From positions 1-9,669 of the forward strand of contig JAGHCC010000145.1 in the NCBI GenBank assembly GCA_021160685.1: a stretch of DNA of 9,669 bases. Reading direction: 5' to 3'. The notes beneath the pieces are model-generated. The model worked only from the letters and a program-made list of their open reading frames with translations. It did no database searches and was not told the DNA's origin. The stretch comes from Desulfobulbaceae bacterium. Lineage in GTDB: Bacteria; Desulfobacterota; Desulfobulbia; Desulfobulbales; SURF-16. Shown here piece by piece: positions 1 to 7,207 of this stretch. The translations under genes and the position numbers were made by a program. Numbering within the stretch: position 1 is the first letter of the stretch; each line of letters opens with the position of its first letter.

Positions 1-2856
1 ACCTTTGCGGTGGGCACGGATCCCGACATTGATCAGGTGAACCTGCAGAATCGGGTGCAGCTGGCCACCGCAAAACTTCCCCAGGAAGTGGTGGCCCAGG
101 GGATTGATGTTCGCAAACGTTCTGCCGACATGATGGCGGCCATTAGTTTTTACTCGCCAAACAAGAGTCGGAACATGCTCTTTTTAAGTAATTATGTCAG
201 CAGTAATATCAAGGATTCCCTGGTACGCCTCAAGGGGGTCAGCGATGTTTTTATCTTCGGGGAAAAGGAATACAGTGTCCGGATCTGGTTGAATCCTGAA
301 CGTCTGATCGGACTCGGGATGACAGCCGAGGATGTGATTTTCGCCATCCGTAATCAAAATGTCCAGGCCGCTGTCGGTTCCATTGGCCGGGAACCGATGG
401 GAAACAACCAGCAGATGCAGTACATCCTGCGGGCTAAAGGACGGCTCACAGAAATTGAAGATTTCAAAAATATCGTTGTCCGCGCCAATGACATGGGTGG
501 CCTGGTGCGGGTTCGTGATGTCGCCCGGGTGGAACTTGCGGCCAAATACTACAACCACGAGTCAACCCTGAACGGCACGCCGGCCGCGACAATCGCGGTT
601 TATCGATCAACAAACGCCAATGCCATGGATACCATGCAGGAGGTTCGGGCCGAGCTTGAACGTCTTGCCGGCCAGATGCCCGAAGACGTCAAATATCAGA
701 TTATCCTTGATACCACCAAGTATATTTCAGCGGCCATTGATGAAATTGTCCTGACCCTGGGGCTCACCAGTTTTCTGGTTATTCTGGTTGTCTTTGTCTT
801 CCTGCAGGACTGGCGGGCCACCCTTGTCCCGGCTATGACCATCCCGGTTTCCCTGATCGGTACTTTTGCGGTGTTGCTTGCCCTGGGTTACAGTGCCAAT
901 ACCATTTCCCTCTTTGCCCTGATCATGGCCATCGGCCTGGTGGTGGATGACGCCATCGTGGTGGTGGAAAATGTCTACCGGATCATGGAGGAGGATGATC
1001 TCAGTCCCCGGGAGGCGGCGGTCAAGGCCATGGGCCAGGTCACCGGGCCGATTATCGCCACTACCCTGGTGCTCCTGGCAGTCTTTGTCCCGGTGGCTTT
1101 CATGCCCGGCATCACGGGTGAGCTTTATAAACAATTTGCCGTGACCATCTGTACCTCGGTGCTGATTTCGTCACTTTGCGCCCTGAGTTTGAGTCCGGCC
1201 ATGTGCGCCACTGTTCTTCGGCCCCACAGACCTGTGCGCCGGGGTCCCCTGGCCTGGTTTAACCGCTTTATTGATGCTTCAAGACGAGGCTATGTGGCCG
1301 GATCTGCCTGGTTGATCCGGCGTCTGGTCGTGGCGCTCCTTGTTTTTGCCGCTGTCATTGGCAGCGCTTTTTACCTATTTTCAACACGCCCCACAAGCTT
1401 CCTGCCCCAGGAAGACCAGGGATATTTCTTTATGAATGTCCAACTGCCGGAGGGCGCTTCCCTGGCCCGGACCAGCAAGGTCATGGCGCAACTTACCGAA
1501 GAAATAACAAGTATCGGAGGGGTAAGTGACGTCATCGGCGTCAGTGGTTTCAGCCTGCTCAGCGGTGATGGTGATAACGTCGGCCTGGGAGTTGCAATTC
1601 TTGCCCCCTGGGATGAACGAAAGCGGCCCGATCTGCAGCTTGATGCCATTATCGGCCAGACCCAGGCCAAACTGGCCGCCATTTCCACGGCCAACAGCTT
1701 TGCCTTTGCGCCGCCTCCCATTATGGGGTTGGGTGCCAGCGGCGGCTTTGATTTTCGGCTCCAGGCCCTGGAGGGCCAAAGTCCCAAGGAGCTTGCCGGC
1801 GTCACCATGGCCCTGATGATGGCCGCAAACCAGGATCCGGCCCTGATGCGTGTCTTTTCCACCTACACGGCCAACACCCCGCAAATTTTTCTGAATATCG
1901 ACCGCACCAGGGCCGAGTATCTCAAGATTCCGGTGAGCCGTATTTTCTCCACCCTCCAGGCCCAGCTGGGGTCGGCTTATGTGAACGATTTTAACCTGCA
2001 TGGCCGCACCTATCAGGTTAAAGTTCAGGCCCAGGCCGGATACCGAAACTCCATTGCTGATATCACCAATCTCTACGTCCGTAGCGATAACGGCAATATG
2101 GTGCCCATGAGCAGCCTGGTAACCCTGTCAACGATTATCGGACCGCAGATCGTCACCCGTTATAATCAGTTTGCAAGTGCCCAGTTCAACGGCAATGCGG
2201 CCCCCGGTTTTTCCTCGGGCGAGGCCATGGATGCCATGGAGGGGCTGGCCGCCAAGACTTTACCGGCCGGCTATGGTTTTGACTGGTCGGCCATGTCCTT
2301 TCAGGAGCGCACGGCCGGTGGCCAGGTGGCAGGGCTCTTTGGACTGGCCCTGATCTGCGCCTATCTTTTTCTGGTGGGCCAGTATGAAAGCTGGAATTTA
2401 CCGCTTGCCATTATTGTCTCGATTCCCGTGGCTCTTCTGGGTGCCCTGGTTGGCTTGTGGCTAATGGGATATTCTTTGAGTATCTATGCCCAGGTCGGCC
2501 TAGTTCTCCTGGTGGGCCTGGCCTGCAAAAATGCCATTTTAATCGTCGAATTTGCCCAAAAGCGGCGGGAAGACGGCCTTTCTGTGGCCGACGCTGCAGT
2601 GGATGGGGCAAAAATCCGATTCCGGCCCGTGCTCATGACCGCCTTTACCTTTATTCTTGGGGTGTTGCCCATGGTCATGGCGAGTGGCGCCGGTGCCGGC
2701 AGCCGCAGGGCCATCGGCACCACGGTCTTTGCCGGCATGCTGGCCTCAACCATGCTTGGCATTTTCCTGATTCCCTCACTCTATTATTTTTTCCAGACCT
2801 GCAGGGAAAAAGGGACGGCGTGGCGGAAGCGGCTTGGAAAAGAGGCGCGCCAATGA
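1..2856 (+). CDS. RND multidrug efflux pump, inner-membrane subunit (AcrB/MexB, HAE1 type), 5' truncated
   Basis: Proton-driven inner-membrane pump that passes hydrophobic compounds to an outer-membrane channel through a periplasmic adaptor. The frame is open from base 1 (TFAVGTDPDIDQV), which matches AcrB at about residue 85-95, so roughly 85 N-terminal residues lie outside the window and the GTG at 10 is not the true start. Visible family marks are the proton-relay Asp pair in the fourth membrane helix (VVDDAIVVVENV, Asp codons 946-951), the tenth-helix lysine (GLACKNAILIVEF, Lys codon 2527), and the arginine of RFRPVLMTAF. Two large periplasmic domains alternate with hydrophobic helix clusters, and 951 codons remain of a usual ~1040. 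The stop overlaps the next gene's start (ATGA, 2853-2856), so the two are translationally coupled. The adaptor gene is expected just upstream, outside the window. The substrate cannot be told from sequence. Confidence 0.95.
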   Translation, partial: TFAVGTDPDIDQVNLQNRVQLATAKLPQEVVAQGIDVRKRSADMMAAISFYSPNKSRNMLFLSNYVSSNIKDSLVRLKGVSDVFIFGEKEYSVRIWLNPERLIGLGMTAEDVIFAIRNQNVQAAVGSIGREPMGNNQQMQYILRAKGRLTEIEDFKNIVVRANDMGGLVRVRDVARVELAAKYYNHESTLNGTPAATIAVYRSTNANAMDTMQEVRAELERLAGQMPEDVKYQIILDTTKYISAAIDEIVLTLGLTSFLVILVVFVFLQDWRATLVPAMTIPVSLIGTFAVLLALGYSANTISLFALIMAIGLVVDDAIVVVENVYRIMEEDDLSPREAAVKAMGQVTGPIIATTLVLLAVFVPVAFMPGITGELYKQFAVTICTSVLISSLCALSLSPAMCATVLRPHRPVRRGPLAWFNRFIDASRRGYVAGSAWLIRRLVVALLVFAAVIGSAFYLFSTRPTSFLPQEDQGYFFMNVQLPEGASLARTSKVMAQLTEEITSIGGVSDVIGVSGFSLLSGDGDNVGLGVAILAPWDERKRPDLQLDAIIGQTQAKLAAISTANSFAFAPPPIMGLGASGGFDFRLQALEGQSPKELAGVTMALMMAANQDPALMRVFSTYTANTPQIFLNIDRTRAEYLKIPVSRIFSTLQAQLGSAYVNDFNLHGRTYQVKVQAQAGYRNSIADITNLYVRSDNGNMVPMSSLVTLSTIIGPQIVTRYNQFASAQFNGNAAPGFSSGEAMDAMEGLAAKTLPAGYGFDWSAMSFQERTAGGQVAGLFGLALICAYLFLVGQYESWNLPLAIIVSIPVALLGALVGLWLMGYSLSIYAQVGLVLLVGLACKNAILIVEFAQKRREDGLSVADAAVDGAKIRFRPVLMTAFTFILGVLPMVMASGAGAGSRRAIGTTVFAGMLASTMLGIFLIPSLYYFFQTCREKGTAWRKRLGKEARQ

Positions 2857-4445
2857 GACGAATGAAACAATGGATTCGTAAATATTCGGCTAGCACCCCA
2901 TCTTTGAATGATCAGGCCTACTCGCATATGAATCAATATAGCTCGCAGACCTTATCGTCTAAATATGGGGCACTATCCAAACATTTACACTTTATTGCTT
3001 TTAGCACGGATTTAACTCCAACCCGAATATTTACATGGATCCAGACAACAGCCGCTGTCCTGTCTGCTGTTGTTGTCGGATTGCTCCTGTCCGGCTGCGC
3101 AATGGTCGGGCCGGATTACACCGGGGTTGAGCCGGACGCGTCGCCACAATGGCAGACTGAACTTGCCGGGGGCTTAAGCAGTGGAAAAACGACGCCGGAA
3201 GATTTGGCCCATTGGTGGACAACACTGGGTGATACGGATCTAAACCGTCTGATGGAGCGCGCTGTTGCATCCAATCTTGATCTGAAAAAGGCCCGGTCCA
3301 GCATCCGTGAGGCCCGGGCCCTGCGGGGAATAAGCCGCGCCGCATTTTTCCCCACCCTGGATGGGAATGCCTCCGCTGCCAGGTATCACGCCGCTGAGAT
3401 ATACAGAGGAGATGATGATGAACTCTATCAGGCCGGCTTTGACTCGGGCTGGGAACTGGATATTTTCGGCGGGACGCGCCGCAGGGTGGAGGCGTCCCAG
3501 GCCGATCTTGAAGCCACTTGGGAAAATTTGCATGATGTCCTGGTGAGTCTGCTGGCCGAGGTGGCTTTAAACTATGTAGAGGTTCGGACGTATCAGGCCC
3601 GCCTGGTTCAAACCAAGGCCAATATCAAATCGCAAAAAGAAAGCTATGAGCTGAATCAGTCGCTTTATGAGGCCGGCATAATCGACGGGTTGGCTGTGCA
3701 TCAGTCTCTTTATAATCTGGAGCGGAGCCGTTCCCATCTTTCGACCTTGAGAATCGGCCTTGCGGCGGCAAAAAACCGTTTGGCCGTGCTTCTTGGTCAG
3801 AGACCTGGTTCTTTGGTCCTGTCTGAAACCAAACCGATTCCCGAGCTGCCACCTACTGTGGCTGTTGGGGTACCGGCGGAGACCCTGCGTCATAGGCCGG
3901 ATATCCGCAGGGCCGAACGGAATCTGGCTGCCCGCACCGCCCGGGTCGGGGTCGCCACGGCGGATTTATACCCAAAATTTCGCCTTGTCGGCAGTATCGG
4001 TCTGGAGTCCGTAACCAGTGAAGATTTGTTGGAATGGTCCAGCCGGACGTGGAGCATTGGCCCTGCTGTTTCCTGGAATATTTTCCATGGCGGCGCAATT
4101 CGTCAGAATATCAAGGTGCAGTACGAACGCCAGGAGCAGGCCCTGATCGCCTATGAGGCCACGGTGCTCAATGCTCTGGAAGAGGTGGAGAATATTCTGG
4201 TGGCCTATGCTGAAGAGCAGCAGAGGCTGGAAAACCTGAGCAGAGGTGCAGATGCGGCCCAAAATGCTGTTTTACTGTCCGAGGATCAGTTTCAGGCCGG
4301 TTTGGTTGATTTCAGCAATGTTCTGGATGCCCAGCGGGCCCAGCTGAATTTTCAGGATGAAGTGGTTCGGAGCAAAGGGGCGGTGATCTCCAATCTGGTG
4401 CGGTTGTATAAGGCTTTGGGCGGAGGCTGGGAGGTTAATCGATAA
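2853..4445 (+). CDS. RND efflux outer-membrane lipoprotein (OprM/NodT family) with a 55-codon in-frame insertion in its signal region
   Basis: Outer-membrane channel of the tripartite pump, probably a lipid-anchored trimer. Start 2853 overlaps the pump stop (ATGA) and has AGAGG at 2841-2845, seven bases upstream; ATG 2862 is an alternative. Family marks are the lipobox LSGC followed by AMVGPDY, the 'DLAHWWTTLGD...LNRLMERAVASNLDLKKA' style first outer-membrane efflux repeat, 'SGWELDIFGGTRR', and the second repeat with 'RPDIRRAERNLAARTARVGVA' and 'QFQAGLVDFSNVLDAQR' (quoted in parts). The frame gives 530 residues; the family usually has about 470-480. The excess is the N-terminus: lipobox Cys is residue 82, not 20-30, because a mobile element (2878-3034) plus its target duplication adds 55 codons. 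Without it the leader reads MRRMKQWIQ then TTAAVLSAVVVGLLLSGC, a normal 27-residue lipoprotein signal. No ATG, GTG or TTG start lies in frame between codon 2928 and the hydrophobic segment, so export may be impaired. Confidence 0.93.
   Translation: MRRMKQWIRKYSASTPSLNDQAYSHMNQYSSQTLSSKYGALSKHLHFIAFSTDLTPTRIFTWIQTTAAVLSAVVVGLLLSGCAMVGPDYTGVEPDASPQWQTELAGGLSSGKTTPEDLAHWWTTLGDTDLNRLMERAVASNLDLKKARSSIREARALRGISRAAFFPTLDGNASAARYHAAEIYRGDDDELYQAGFDSGWELDIFGGTRRRVEASQADLEATWENLHDVLVSLLAEVALNYVEVRTYQARLVQTKANIKSQKESYELNQSLYEAGIIDGLAVHQSLYNLERSRSHLSTLRIGLAAAKNRLAVLLGQRPGSLVLSETKPIPELPPTVAVGVPAETLRHRPDIRRAERNLAARTARVGVATADLYPKFRLVGSIGLESVTSEDLLEWSSRTWSIGPAVSWNIFHGGAIRQNIKVQYERQEQALIAYEATVLNALEEVENILVAYAEEQQRLENLSRGADAAQNAVLLSEDQFQAGLVDFSNVLDAQRAQLNFQDEVVRSKGAVISNLVRLYKALGGGWEVNR
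2878..3034 (+). mobile_element. IS66-type MITE, copy A (157 bp), inserted in frame in the lipoprotein gene
   Basis: Seen directly: perfect 12-bp terminal inverted repeats, GTAAATATTCGG at 2878-2889 and CCGAATATTTAC at 3023-3034. They are flanked exactly by ATGGATTC (2870-2877) and ATGGATCC (3035-3042), an 8-bp direct repeat with one mismatch. The interior is more A+T-rich than the flanking gene and has no transposase. Known of families: IS66 elements have ends starting GTAA and make 8-bp duplications. Inferred: a non-autonomous IS66-type element. Insert plus one duplication is 165 bp, exactly 55 codons, and the host frame crosses it without a stop. The element's left 29 bases match the inverted end of copy B at 24 of 29 aligned positions, and 2961-2989 matches 8705-8732 (reverse complement) about equally well. 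Confidence 0.85.
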
Positions 4446-4509
4446 CATCTTTTCAATAAATAGCATGCAAGCCTTGTTATCATGAGACAGACTGCTTTTC
4501 GTTCAGACA

Positions 4510-4908
4510 CTAAAGAGTTCGCACATGGGGATAAGCAATAATTTTTTGGTCTGATGTTAAAAGAACCATATTATGTTGTCGGGCTGATGCTACGATTATT
4601 TGATCGGCTGGATCCTTATGAAAGGAACCGGGAAGTACAGTTGATTCCAGTGAAATATCAAGAGAAAGCGGCACAATTTCAATGAAAGGTTTGCGAGATG
4701 CTTTTGTCAGCCAATCACGGATAGGAATAGAGAGAGTCAGTTTACCCAGCGAAACCTTTTTAGCGACCTCCCAAATGCTAATAGCAGATAAATAAAAAGG
4801 ATAATTTTCAGCATTTGATATAATCGGGGCGATTTTCTCTGGAATACGATGATGGTCTTCAACCATCCACAGCCATATATTTGTATCAATAAGGTATCTC
4901 AACTGCAT
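4510..4908 (-). CDS. vapC: VapC-family PIN-domain toxin ribonuclease
   Basis: Toxin of a type II toxin-antitoxin pair; PIN-domain VapC proteins are Mg2+-dependent ribonucleases, many of which cut tRNA or rRNA. The 132-residue product begins MQLRYLIDTNIWLWM and shows the acidic PIN residues in order: Asp8 (LIDTN), Glu47 (SIWEVAK), Asp99 and Asp102 (KDPADQIIVASA) and Asp120 (LLTSDQKI). The start at 4908 is chosen because it begins the PIN fold and overlaps the antitoxin stop by 10 bases, the usual VapBC coupling; the longer open frame upstream is antitoxin-coding DNA read in another frame. It is convergent with the outer-membrane lipoprotein gene, with a 64-bp gap in which no clear terminator was seen. 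All catalytic residues are present, so the toxin looks intact. The target RNA cannot be predicted. Confidence 0.92.
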   Translation of the reverse strand: MQLRYLIDTNIWLWMVEDHHRIPEKIAPIISNAENYPFYLSAISIWEVAKKVSLGKLTLSIPIRDWLTKASRKPFIEIVPLSLDISLESTVLPGSFHKDPADQIIVASARQHNMVLLTSDQKIIAYPHVRTL

Positions 4909-5135
4909 GCATCCCAATCTTCTTCTCCAAGAGGGTCGTCCCAATTTGGAGCAAATGCAATTGATCCCTGGAGACAATCAAGAAATTCTGTCGGCTCTAT
5001 CTTGTCTTTTCCTGGTGGTCGCACAATGGCAATTATTTTACCACGCCTCGTTATTTCGATAGTCTCATTGTGCTCCTCAATAGTGCGAAAAAATTTGGTA
5101 CATTTTGCTTTGAATTCGCTTACAGCAACCTTCAT
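4899..5135 (-). CDS. vapB: Phd/YefM-type antitoxin of the VapBC pair
   Basis: Antitoxin that neutralises the downstream PIN toxin and, by family precedent, represses its own promoter as a toxin-antitoxin complex. The 78-residue product begins MKVAVSEFKAKC and continues with EITRRGKIIAIVRP, the Phd/YefM-like N-terminal DNA-binding fold. The acidic, tryptophan-containing tail (NWDDPLGEEDWDACS) is the likely toxin-binding segment. ATG 5135 is chosen over GTG 5141 because AGGAG (5148-5144 on this strand) lies 8 bases from the ATG but only 2 from the GTG. The stop overlaps the toxin start. Symbol vapB is used for its partnership with a PIN toxin; by fold it is Phd-like. Confidence 0.88.
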   Translation of the reverse strand: MKVAVSEFKAKCTKFFRTIEEHNETIEITRRGKIIAIVRPPGKDKIEPTEFLDCLQGSIAFAPNWDDPLGEEDWDACS

Positions 5136-5147
5136 GACCACATCTCC

Positions 5148-5166
5148 TGACTAGTTGACTATTTAC
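5148..5166 (-). promoter_or_regulatory. Possible antitoxin operator; also resembles a MITE end
   Basis: Two tandem near-copies, TGACTAGT and TGACTATT (5148-5163, 8-bp period), lie between the vapBC -10 and the antitoxin start, where an autoregulatory operator is expected. Read on the minus strand, 5166-5151 (GTAAATAGTCAACTAG) also matches the left end of MITE copy A at 13 of 16 positions. Either reading is tentative. Confidence 0.3.
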
Positions 5167-5172
5167 ATGGTT

Positions 5173-5201
5173 AATATAGGAGTTGCATGGCCTTTTGTCA
5201 A
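5173..5201 (-). promoter_or_regulatory. Sigma-70 promoter of vapBC
   Basis: On the minus strand, TTGACA (5201-5196) is followed after exactly 17 bases by TATATT (5178-5173): a perfect -35 and a 5-of-6 -10. Transcription would start near 5166, about 30 bases before the antitoxin ATG. Confidence 0.75.
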
Positions 5202-5283
5202 TCAATAACTATTCACAAGGTGACCTAATTTATCTTCTTGTAACCGACGGCGTATTTTTATTCGTGGTTCAAAAAATATCAGG

Positions 5284-5895
5284 ATGAAACAATTGACGAG
5301 CAAAACGAAAATTCTCGAGGCGGCGATCCCCCTGTTTGCCAATGGGGGGTTCAACGGGATTTCCATGCGTGCCATTGCCAGGGAAGTCGGCCTGAATGCC
5401 GCATCCATCTATCATCATTTTCCGGATAAACAAACGCTCTATATCAAGGCAATGGCCCATGCCTTTTCCGGGAAAGCTGAAATTTTATCCGCTGCCCTGG
5501 CCACGAATGCGTCGCCCGAGCAGAGGCTGAAATATTTTGTCGCCGCGTTTTGCCGCATCATCCATGATGATTCGAATTTCAGAAAATTGATTCAGCGGGA
5601 AATCCTGGAAGGCGACGAGTCACGCCTTCGGTTGCTGGCCGAGGAGGTCTTTTTGGATATTTTTTTTGCTCTTTCCTCCTTGAGCAGAGAGCTTGCGCCA
5701 GGCTATGACGCCCATCTACTTGCCATTTCCATTATCGGTTTGATAGTCTATCATTACCAGACCGCTCCCCTGCGCAAATTTCAACCCGGCAGCAGACCGG
5801 ATCATAATGATCCGGATGTGCTGGCGGCCCACGTGACCAAGCTGTTGCTTGAAGGGATAAAGGGTAGAGTTTCAGAAATAAAAAAAGCAAATTGA
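5284..5895 (+). CDS. TetR/AcrR-family transcriptional regulator
   Basis: Ligand-responsive DNA-binding protein, normally a dimeric repressor. The 203-residue product has a standard TetR N-terminal domain: helix 1 'TKILEAAIPLFANGGFNG', then the helix-turn-helix at about residues 27-46 (SMRAIAREVGLNAASIYHHF) and 'PDKQTLY'. The C-terminal ~140 residues form the variable ligand and dimerisation domain. Start 5284 has only a poor ribosome-binding site (AGG directly abuts ATG); TTG 5293 with AGGA eight bases upstream is a possible alternative. It lies downstream of the efflux operon on the same strand, separated by vapBC, so it may regulate the pump as TetR proteins near RND genes often do; that is inference. 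A perfect 19-bp palindrome (5797-5815) lies inside its 3' coding part. Confidence 0.9.
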   Translation: MKQLTSKTKILEAAIPLFANGGFNGISMRAIAREVGLNAASIYHHFPDKQTLYIKAMAHAFSGKAEILSAALATNASPEQRLKYFVAAFCRIIHDDSNFRKLIQREILEGDESRLRLLAEEVFLDIFFALSSLSRELAPGYDAHLLAISIIGLIVYHYQTAPLRKFQPGSRPDHNDPDVLAAHVTKLLLEGIKGRVSEIKKAN

Positions 5896-5927
5896 GTGTT
5901 TCAAATATTTTTATTCTTTTTCATCCT

Positions 5928-5957
5928 GAGGGCCATCCTGATAGCCTTCCTTTTTTT
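5928..5957 (+). terminator. Intrinsic terminator after the TetR gene
   Basis: GAGGGC (5928-5933) pairs with GCCTTC (5944-5949), including one G-U pair, around a 10-base loop. One C and then seven T (5951-5957) follow. It sits 33 bases after the TetR stop and would separate that transcript from the rhodanese gene. Confidence 0.55.
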
Positions 5958-6059
5958 AACAGAGTTATCAAAGGCAATTACTCAGGTGTTCAGGTCAAAA
6001 GTTGATGGCTGAAGTGAAATTTAGCCGATTTTTTTTAATGAAAAAAGGGGGAAAATGAC

Positions 6060-6584
6060 ATGAAGAAAATTTTGGTTCTGGTTTCTATACTGCTTTTAGT
6101 CGTTTCGACTACAACATCTTTCGCTGATACTAAAGAAGCTGCAAAAACCTTTTTGTCCGAATTGACACAAGGGATTCCCCATGAAAAAATTGTCTCCACT
6201 GAAGATTTGTACAAAAAATGGCAGGAAGTTCAAGCAGGGACAAGTGGGGCGCTCATCATAGATATTCGGACTGAAGCCGAGTTTGATGCAGGGCATCTCA
6301 AAGATGCCAATAATGTCGATTCAGGCCATGCCTATGGCATCCCCAAGAAATGGTCAGATCCGGAACGTGAAATGTGGATTTTCTGCCGCACTCAGCAACG
6401 GGCCGGTTATTTTGTTTCCCTGCTTTATAAATTTGGGTACAAAAATGTCTATCTGGTCAAGGGTGGAGTTAAGGAATGGGCCGAGAAGGGATATCCCCTA
6501 TACAATAAATACCTGGGAGAAATCAAGGTCATTCAATACCATAAAAAGCTGGAGGAAGACTTTTTATATCGGGAAAATAAATAG
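6060..6584 (+). CDS. Secreted single-domain rhodanese (sulfurtransferase)
   Basis: Predicted periplasmic sulfur carrier or sulfurtransferase. Residues 1-22 are a Sec signal peptide (KK, a hydrophobic run, then SFA before Asp23). The rhodanese fold follows: 'LIIDIRTEAEFDAGHLKDA' near residues 65-83, the active-site loop CRTQQRA with catalytic Cys109, and 'VYLVKGGVKEWAEKGYP' near 130-146. Cys109 is the only cysteine, as expected for a persulfide carrier. A roughly 30-residue charged tail follows the domain. AGGGGG (6046-6051) lies 8 bases before the ATG. The gene is convergent with two YeeE/YedE-type sulfur transporters, which suggests that it prepares or accepts sulfur for them at the outer face of the membrane. 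It is short (174 residues) because it has one rhodanese domain, not two. Fold confidence is high; the substrate is unknown. Confidence 0.92.
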   Translation: MKKILVLVSILLLVVSTTTSFADTKEAAKTFLSELTQGIPHEKIVSTEDLYKKWQEVQAGTSGALIIDIRTEAEFDAGHLKDANNVDSGHAYGIPKKWSDPEREMWIFCRTQQRAGYFVSLLYKFGYKNVYLVKGGVKEWAEKGYPLYNKYLGEIKVIQYHKKLEEDFLYRENK

Positions 6585-6596
6585 TTTCCAAAAGAT

Positions 6597-6627
6597 CCGA
6601 AGCGGACTTTTTTCAAATCCGCTTTGG
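6597..6627. terminator. Hairpin between convergent rhodanese and YeeE genes
   Basis: CCGAAGCGGA (6597-6606) pairs with TCCGCTTTGG (6618-6627) over 10 positions, one of them G-U, with an 11-base loop. It occupies the 51-bp gap between two convergent stops. The T-tracts on both sides are weak, so it may be a bidirectional terminator of modest strength. Confidence 0.5.
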
Positions 6628-6635
6628 ACGAATTC

Positions 6636-7196
6636 TCAGCTTTCCTCGCTTTTCGGCATCTTCCAGGCAATCAGGGCAAAGACCATGGCAAAAGCCAGGG
6701 CGACAATAATACCCGGCACGCCTTGGATGAGAGCGTCATAGGACGATTCGGTCTGGGCCAGGGTGACCTTGCCGCCGGAAATCTTGTCCATGAGAAACGT
6801 GTTTTTGATTTTCGCAAAAACAAGCATGTAGGCAAAGGCGCCGGCCAGTCCGCCCAAGACAAAGACGGCACCATCTTTTCGTCCTTCGCCCAGAGCGGCC
6901 ACCGCAGTTCCGGGGCAATATCCTGCCAACGCCCAGCCGATTCCTAAAATCACCCCGCCGAGTGGAACACCCCAGTAACTTGATTTCACCGACAGATGTC
7001 CAGGGTCGATCATGCCGGTTGCCATGCCAATGAACAGAAGTGAACTGGCAAAGGCGATGCCCAGCAGGATGGCCTTTGCCAGGTGAAAATCTTTGAGCCT
7101 TAACATGTCGATAATAAGATGCGGGTTTGTGGCGCCGACACGATGAAGCACAAAGCCAAACAATGTGCCAAGACAGAGAGCTGATATAATATTCAT
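6636..7196 (-). CDS. YeeE/YedE-family sulfur transporter, C-terminal-half type subunit
   Basis: Integral membrane protein of the YeeE/YedE (DUF395, TsuA-like) family, whose characterised members take up thiosulfate using conserved cysteines in the pore. The 186-residue product has about four to five hydrophobic segments and the signature 'GIGWALAGYCPGTAVAAL' with Cys94; another cysteine is Cys8. Full-length family members are about 350 residues, so this is one half of a split transporter whose other half is encoded just upstream (11-bp gap). AGGGGA lies 7 bases before the ATG at 7196, giving a clear ribosome-binding site. Two-gene versions of this family (PmpA/PmpB-like) are known. It ends beside the rhodanese gene. 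The exact sulfur species carried is not determinable from sequence. Confidence 0.88.
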   Translation of the reverse strand: MNIISALCLGTLFGFVLHRVGATNPHLIIDMLRLKDFHLAKAILLGIAFASSLLFIGMATGMIDPGHLSVKSSYWGVPLGGVILGIGWALAGYCPGTAVAALGEGRKDGAVFVLGGLAGAFAYMLVFAKIKNTFLMDKISGGKVTLAQTESSYDALIQGVPGIIVALAFAMVFALIAWKMPKSEES

Positions 7197-7207
7197 TTTG
7201 TTTTCCC

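Noticed and set aside
2457..2852. Upstream extension of the lipoprotein open frame into the pump gene
   Set aside because: This stretch is the pump gene read in another frame; ATG 2853 has a good ribosome-binding site and a coupling overlap.
4909..4977. Longer N-terminus for the PIN toxin
   Set aside because: Those 23 codons lie in the antitoxin gene in another frame, and the PIN fold starts at the ATG at 4908.
4433..5175. GGTTAAT at 4433-4439 and 5169-5175 as a target duplication around vapBC
   Set aside because: Seven-base match only; it is not adjacent to a terminal repeat at the left side, where no GTAA-type end was found.
5242..5269. AACC...GGTT inverted repeat upstream of the TetR start as an operator
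   Set aside because: Only four contiguous paired bases plus a CG/CG step; too weak to call.
5279..5942. TCAGGATGAAA at the TetR start and its inverse TTTCATCCTGA (5919-5929), plus ATCCTGA at 5936, as repeated TetR sites
   Set aside because: The first overlaps coding sequence and the others fall in or next to the terminator hairpin; short matches are likely by chance.
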